Positions 59,822-64,000 of a stretch of 64,000 nt of DNA are shown here, in pieces. Position 1 is the first letter of the stretch. Each line of letters starts with the position of its first letter. The notes under the pieces are model-generated. The model did not search any database, was not told where the DNA came from, and saw only the letters and a list, made by a program, of their open reading frames with translations. The translations under genes were made by a program, and so were the position numbers. Origin of the DNA: Herbiconiux sp. SALV-R1 (lineage in GTDB: Bacteria > Actinomycetota > Actinomycetes > Actinomycetales > Microbacteriaceae); assembly GCF_013113715.1 (NCBI RefSeq), contig NZ_CP053344.1, forward strand, positions 4,333,912 through 4,397,911, read 5' to 3'.

Positions 59822-61338
59822 AAGCACGTCTCGACACCCTCGTCGGGCGCGTCACGATGTACAACCTGGTCGTCGTGGTGCTCGCGGCCCTCGTCGTGAT
59901 CTCGTTGATCGCGTCGGCGTTCGGGCAGCTGTTCTACACGCCGGCGCAGATGGGGCTGACGCTCGTGGTGCTGCTCGCGGTGACGCTGCTGTCGAGCTGG
60001 GGCATCGCCCGGCTCTTCCGCACGCGGGCGCACCTGCAGTCGGCGGCGATCACCGCGCTGCTGCTGTTCTTCGTCTTCATGCCGAGCGACGATCCCGCGA
60101 CCCTCGGGCTCCTCGCGCTCGCCGCCCTCCTCGCCTCCGCGTCGAAGTTCGTGCTGGCCTGGCGCGGCAAGCACATCTTCAACCCGGTGGCGATCGCCGC
60201 CGTGGTCATGACGGTCTCGACGCTCTATGGGGCGGCCTGGTGGGTGGCCACCCCGGTGCTGCTGCCGTTCGTGGCGATCGGCGCCTTCTTCGTGCTCTAC
60301 CGCACCCGCAAGCTCAGCCTCGGGCTCACCTTCATCGTGCTCGCCACCGTGCTCAACCTCGGCCGCATGATGCTCATCGGCACCTCCTTCGGCGACGCGC
60401 TCTGGCTCGCCGTGGGGTCTTTCCCCGTCATCTTCCTCGCCGGGTTCATGCTCAGCGAGCCGCTCACGCTGCCGCCCCGTCGCTGGCAGCAGCTGGTGGT
60501 GGCGGCGATCGTCGCGGTGCTGTTCTCCATCCCGTTCCAGGTCGGCCCCGTCTACTCCTCGCCCGAGCTGGCGCTGGTGCTCGGCAACATCGTCGCCTTC
60601 GCGTTCGGACAGCGCCGGAGCATCCGTCTGCGGTACCTGGGCTCGCGCGCGCTCACCCCCACGACGGCGGCGTTCGATTTCGCGCCCCTCGGCCCGGTGC
60701 GGTTCACCCCGGGCCAGTACCTCGAGCTCTCGCTGCCGCACGCGAAGCCCGACTCGCGGGGCACCCGCCGCGTGTTCAGCCTGGCGTCGTCGCCCGCCGA
60801 GGCTGCGGCCGGCTCGCTCGTCAGCGTCGGACTCAAGCTGCCCCAGCCGTCGAGCTCGTTCAAGAAGGCGTTGGTCGAGCTCGAGCCGGGCACCGTCGTG
60901 CGCTCGCCCTGGATCGGCGGCGACTTCGTGCTCCCCTCCGACGCCTCCGAACCCCTGGTGCTGGCGGCGGGCGGCATCGGCATCACCCCGTTCGTGGCGC
61001 AGCTCGCCGATCGGGCACGGGGCGGAGCGCGGCCCGCCGACGTGGTGCTCGTGTACTCGGTGTCGGCCGCCGACGAGCTGGCCTACCTGCCCGAGCTCGA
61101 GGCCTGCGGCATCCGGGTGCTGGTCACGGCGCCGACGGAACCCGCGCGGATGCCCGCGGGGTGGGAGTACCTCGGGGCGGGGCGGGTGACGGCGACGCTC
61201 CTCCGCGAGGCGATCGGCGACATCGCGTCGCGGCGCGGGTACGTGTCGGGGCCGCCCGGGTACGTCGACCACGTGTCGGCCGAGCTGCGGAAGGCCGGCG
61301 CGAAGCGCGTGCACACGGATCAGTTCGCGGGGTACTGA
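59818..61338 (+). CDS. RnfD/NqrB-like membrane protein fused to an FAD/NAD reductase (FNR)
   Basis: 506 residues. The N-terminal ~285 residues form about nine membrane helices with the Rnf/Nqr signature KHIFNPVAIAAVVM near residue 125. The cytosolic C-terminal ferredoxin-reductase-like module has FTPGQYLELSL (FAD-binding; usually RxYS, here RVFSLASSP), VLAAGGIGITPFVAQL (NAD-binding G-G-x-G-x-x-P) and a final RVHTDQF. There is no 2Fe-2S cysteine cluster. The fusion would carry NAD(P)H electrons via FAD into the membrane part and to the FMN lipoprotein outside. Confidence 0.9.
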   Translation: MKARLDTLVGRVTMYNLVVVVLAALVVISLIASAFGQLFYTPAQMGLTLVVLLAVTLLSSWGIARLFRTRAHLQSAAITALLLFFVFMPSDDPATLGLLALAALLASASKFVLAWRGKHIFNPVAIAAVVMTVSTLYGAAWWVATPVLLPFVAIGAFFVLYRTRKLSLGLTFIVLATVLNLGRMMLIGTSFGDALWLAVGSFPVIFLAGFMLSEPLTLPPRRWQQLVVAAIVAVLFSIPFQVGPVYSSPELALVLGNIVAFAFGQRRSIRLRYLGSRALTPTTAAFDFAPLGPVRFTPGQYLELSLPHAKPDSRGTRRVFSLASSPAEAAAGSLVSVGLKLPQPSSSFKKALVELEPGTVVRSPWIGGDFVLPSDASEPLVLAAGGIGITPFVAQLADRARGGARPADVVLVYSVSAADELAYLPELEACGIRVLVTAPTEPARMPAGWEYLGAGRVTATLLREAIGDIASRRGYVSGPPGYVDHVSAELRKAGAKRVHTDQFAGY

Positions 61339-61369
61339 GGCGGGCGCCCGGGACGCGCTTCTCCTCGTC

Positions 61370-61439
61370 TGGGTTCCTCCTTCGCCCGGCGTCTTCCTTC
61401 GCTTGGGTTCCTCATCTGGGTTCCTCGCCGGGCTTCCTC
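61370..61439. repeat. Short direct repeats TGGGTTCCTC
   Basis: TGGGTTCCTC at 61370-61379, 61404-61413 and 61417-61426, and a variant GGGCTTCCTC at 61430-61439 that overlaps the photolyase stop region. The last three are spaced 13 bp. Between convergent genes; role unknown. Confidence 0.6.
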
Positions 61440-62817
61440 ACCTGATCGTCGCGTAGGCCTCCAGTGCCGCCTTCCTCGACTCCTTCAGGTCGAGCATCGG
61501 CTCGGGGTACGCGTCGGTGCCCAGCTCGGGCACCCATCGCCTCAGGTACTCGCCGTGCGGGTCGAACTTCGACGCCTGCAACTCCGGGTTGAACACGCGG
61601 AAGTAGGGTGCCGCATCCGGCCCCGACCCCGCCACCCACTGCCAGTTGAGGGCGTTGCTAGCCGGATCGGCATCGACCAGCGTGTCCCAGAACCACCGCT
61701 CGCCCACCCGCCAGTCGACGCGCATGTTCTTCACCAGGAATGACGCCACCACCATGCGCACCCGGTTGTGCATAACCCCGGTTGTCCACAGTTCGCGCAT
61801 TCCCGCATCCACCAGCGGGATGCCCGTGCGACCCTGCTGCCAGGCCTCCAACTCGGCGGCCTCCGGCTCCTCCCAGGGGAATCGGTCGAACTCCTCGCGC
61901 ATGTTCTTCGTGCCGAGCGAAGGCAGGTGGTACAGCAGGTGATAGGCGAACTCACGCCACACGATCTGGCGCAGGAAAGCGGATGCTCCTGCCGCGTCCT
62001 TCGGCGCGCGGGCCCGACGCCGCTCCACCGCGTGCCACACCTCGAACGGGCTGATCTCGCCGAACCGCAGGTGCGGGCTGAGGCTCGAGGTGCCGTCCTC
62101 GGCGGGCAGGTCGTGCTCGTCGGGGTAGGCGCCCACGCCCCCGTGCACGAACGCGTCGAGGCGCTCGTGGGCGCCGGCGGAGCCGGGGGTCCACCGGTCG
62201 CGGAGGCCGGCCGCCCAGTCGGGGTGCATCGGCAACAGCCCCCACGAGTCGAGCTCGTCGCTCGGAAGGCGTCGGTGGTGGAGTGCGGGGGAGTCCTCGT
62301 CTCCCGGCTCCGGCAGCGGATGCCGTGGTTCGGGCAACGACGTCACCGCCCGGTAGAAGGGGGTGAAGACCTTGTACCAACCGCCCTGGCCGGTCTGCAC
62401 CGTCCAGGGCTCGGCGAGCAGGTTCGCTTGGAAGCTGCGCACGTCGAGGCCGCGCTCGTCTTTCAGGAACGACTTGAGGTCGGTGTCGATGGCCCGTTCG
62501 GCCTCGCCGTAGCGGCGGTTCCAGAACACGGCAGCCGCATCCGTCTCGTCGACCACCGCGCGCACGACCTCGGCCGCGGGCCCGCGCCGGAGGGTGAGGC
62601 TCAGGCCGATCTCGCCCAGCTCGGCGGCGAGGGCGGTCAGGCTGCCATGCAGCCACCAGCGCGAGGCCCCACCGAGCGGGCGCACGCCGGGGCTCTCGTC
62701 GTCGAGCACGTAGAGGCAGACGATCGGTCCGCCGTGCTCGGCGGCCGCGCGGAGTGCAGGGTTGTCGCGCACCCGCAGGTCGTCGCGGAACCACATCACA
62801 CTCGTCGACTCGGTCAT
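61438..62817 (-). CDS. phr: Deoxyribodipyrimidine photolyase
   Basis: A 459-residue class I CPD photolyase: light-driven repair of cyclobutane pyrimidine dimers. The N-terminal antenna domain is VMWFRDDLRVRDNPAL. The FAD-binding domain contains LSPHLRFGEISPFEVW, the WREFAYHLLYHLPSL block, TGIPLVDAGMRELWTTGVMHNRVRMVVASFLVKNMRVDWR and SNALNWQWVAGSGPDAAPYFRVFNP. Class I CPD residues Trp and Asn (WxxxTGVMHN) are in place. ATG 62817. Cytosolic. Confidence 0.96.
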   Translation of the reverse strand: MTESTSVMWFRDDLRVRDNPALRAAAEHGGPIVCLYVLDDESPGVRPLGGASRWWLHGSLTALAAELGEIGLSLTLRRGPAAEVVRAVVDETDAAAVFWNRRYGEAERAIDTDLKSFLKDERGLDVRSFQANLLAEPWTVQTGQGGWYKVFTPFYRAVTSLPEPRHPLPEPGDEDSPALHHRRLPSDELDSWGLLPMHPDWAAGLRDRWTPGSAGAHERLDAFVHGGVGAYPDEHDLPAEDGTSSLSPHLRFGEISPFEVWHAVERRRARAPKDAAGASAFLRQIVWREFAYHLLYHLPSLGTKNMREEFDRFPWEEPEAAELEAWQQGRTGIPLVDAGMRELWTTGVMHNRVRMVVASFLVKNMRVDWRVGERWFWDTLVDADPASNALNWQWVAGSGPDAAPYFRVFNPELQASKFDPHGEYLRRWVPELGTDAYPEPMLDLKESRKAALEAYATIR

Positions 62818-62872
62818 GCGTTCAGTCAACCCCGTTGCGGGTGCGGCTCCCACCTGCCGGGAGCGGCGTCGT

Positions 62873-63316
62873 CTACTTGCCTGCGACGCCGGTGCGGAGT
62901 TTGTCGCAGAGCCGGGCGAGCTCGTCGAGCTCCTCGGGCGAGAGGTGTCCGCTCATGTGGGTGCTGATCGACTGGGCGTGCTGCACCGCGGCCTGCCGGT
63001 ACATCGTCACGCCGTGCTCGGTCAGCCCGACGAGGGTGCCGCGCCCGTCGGTGGGGTCGTCGTTCTTCTCGAGGATGCCCCGGGCCACGAGCCGGTCGAC
63101 CAGGCGGCTGATCGACGGCTGGGTGAGCAGCACCTTCTCACCCAGGTCGCGGATGCGCAGCACCTTCTTCGGCTGGATGAACAGGTTGAACATCACGTCG
63201 TACTCGTTGAGCGACACGATGTCGGTGGGGAACTCCGTGGCGAGCTGCCGCATCACCGTCACCTGGGCCCGGAAGAGCGACTCCCAGGCAGCGACGGGTG
63301 ATACGTCCGGGGCCAT
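62873..63316 (-). CDS. MarR-family regulator
   Basis: 147 residues from ATG 63316 (AGGAA upstream; the ORF could begin at 63352). Helical N-terminus LFRAQVTVMRQLATEFPTD, winged helix RIRDLGEKVLLTQPSISRLVDRLVARGIL (about residues 57-86), wing DDPTDGRGTLVGLTEHG, and a dimerisation tail. Target and ligand unknown. Confidence 0.92.
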   Translation of the reverse strand: MAPDVSPVAAWESLFRAQVTVMRQLATEFPTDIVSLNEYDVMFNLFIQPKKVLRIRDLGEKVLLTQPSISRLVDRLVARGILEKNDDPTDGRGTLVGLTEHGVTMYRQAAVQHAQSISTHMSGHLSPEELDELARLCDKLRTGVAGK

Positions 63317-63365
63317 GGCGGTTCCTGTCTCTCGGCGGATGGTGAGCATCATTGTGGCACGCCCG

Positions 63366-64000
63366 TCACCCGCCGGCGCTCCACACCCGCTCCCCGCCGA
63401 GATACGTCTCCAGCACCCGCAACGACGGAAGCTCCTCCGGCGTGACCTCGTAGGGGTCGCCCGACAACACGACGAAATCGGCGAGCTTGCCCACCTCGAT
63501 GCTCCCCACCTCGTGATCGGAGAACAGCTGCCACGCCGCGTCGATCGTCTGAGCCCGCACCGCCTCGTCTATCGTCACCCCCTCGGCACCCGGCATCCGT
63601 CGCCCCTCCCTGGTCGTGCGGGTCATCGCGACCGCCATGTTGCGCAGCGGCTCGGCCGGGGTGACGGTTCCGTCGTTGTGGAACGAGATGCGCAGCCCCG
63701 CATCGAGCGCGGCACGGGCGTTCGCCCACGGCCCGCCGTGCTCGGCGCCGAACAGGTCGTCGACCAGCACGTCGCCCCAGTAGTACACGTGGTCGATGAG
63801 CAGACTCGCCGTCACGCCGAGTCGAGCGGCGCGTTCGAACTGCTCGGGGGTCATGGCGCCGACGTGCTCCATGCGCAGTCGGTGGTCGGTGCGCGGGTGG
63901 CGTTCGAGAAGCGCCTCCCAGGTGTCGAGCACGAGGTCGACCGCGCGGTCGCCGTGCACGTGGCAGGCGAGCTGCCACCCCTCGGGAAAGTACTGCTCGA
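63366..64000 (-). CDS. Amidohydrolase (YtcJ-like), 5' part cut by window end
   Basis: The C-terminal ~210 residues of a metal-dependent amidohydrolase. CHVHGDRAVDLVLDTWEALL contains a metal-ligand His, RLRMEHVGAM the next, and ISFHNDGTVTPAEP (H-x-D) the catalytic Asp. The end GSIEVGKLADFVVLSGDPYEVTPEELPSLRVLETYLGGERVW is typical of the YtcJ/N-acyl-D-amino-acid amidohydrolase group. The gene enters from the right edge, so its start is outside. Confidence 0.93.
   Translation of the reverse strand, partial: EQYFPEGWQLACHVHGDRAVDLVLDTWEALLERHPRTDHRLRMEHVGAMTPEQFERAARLGVTASLLIDHVYYWGDVLVDDLFGAEHGGPWANARAALDAGLRISFHNDGTVTPAEPLRNMAVAMTRTTREGRRMPGAEGVTIDEAVRAQTIDAAWQLFSDHEVGSIEVGKLADFVVLSGDPYEVTPEELPSLRVLETYLGGERVWSAGG

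Overview
Organism. The window is very GC-rich, densely packed chromosomal DNA. GTG starts are common, four-base ATGA overlaps are frequent, and the GGATGC/GCATCC word typical of Microbacteriaceae (Actinomycetota) recurs throughout. The gene set fits a free-living aerobic actinobacterium of that family: LytR-CpsA-Psr protein, SigK/RskA pair, SARP-type regulator, KPN_02809 zinc peptidase, prpDBC and cysKE. Genus is not determinable here. No prophage, insertion sequence, CRISPR array or origin is visible. Three tRNA genes are present: Ser-UGA, Ser-GCU and Arg-ACG.

Layout. 1-9.4 kb: tRNA-Ser, an ArsR/SRPBCC pair, LCP protein, acyltransferase, hydrolase, second tRNA-Ser, a Fic protein with a striking duplicated operator, then small conserved unknowns and a zinc peptidase. 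9.5-13.9 kb: methylcitrate-cycle operon (GntR-prpD-prpB-prpC) behind two TGTATACA sites. 13.9-20.3 kb: cation/proton antiporter, secreted trypsin-like protease, and a large SARP/NB-ARC regulator with an expanded Gly-Ala linker. 20.3-22.6 kb: frameshifted deaminase and an AbiE-like pair whose second gene is also frameshifted. 22.6-30.9 kb: SDR, Lrp/AsnC with alanine dehydrogenase, two flavin reductases, TetR with an NTF2-like protein, and a SNF2 helicase. 30.9-45.4 kb: tRNA-Arg, DUF3800, membrane and esterase genes, MFS exporter, aldose epimerase, cysK-cysE, TetR/SDR, a toxin-antitoxin-like pair and a PfkB kinase. 45.4-57.4 kb: fasciclin lipoprotein divergent from sigK-rskA, MFS exporter, FAD/Rieske oxidoreductase, LysR/EamA, PnuC, carboxylesterase, and sdaA behind a tandem glycine riboswitch. 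57.4-64 kb: TRIC channel, a three-gene flavin electron-transfer cluster, photolyase, MarR, and an amidohydrolase cut by the window end.

How genes work together. The prp operon disposes of propionyl-CoA. Alanine dehydrogenase under an Lrp-type regulator and SdaA under glycine control channel amino acids to pyruvate. CysE and CysK make cysteine from serine. The FMN-binding lipoprotein, ApbE and the RnfD/NqrB-FNR fusion look like one cytosol-to-exterior electron route.

Most unusual signals. Two families of intergenic hairpin repeats each occur twice at gene 3' ends. Two identical ACTTGAA-N15-TTCAAGT operators sit 41 bp apart before fic. The flavin electron-transfer cluster has a fused membrane/FNR protein. 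A small leaderless toxin-antitoxin-like pair lies at 43.7 kb. Two genes have their best-spaced start at ATC. An exporter ORF runs 333 bp antisense through pnuC. Two frameshifts fall within 1.9 kb; they could be real decay or base-call errors.
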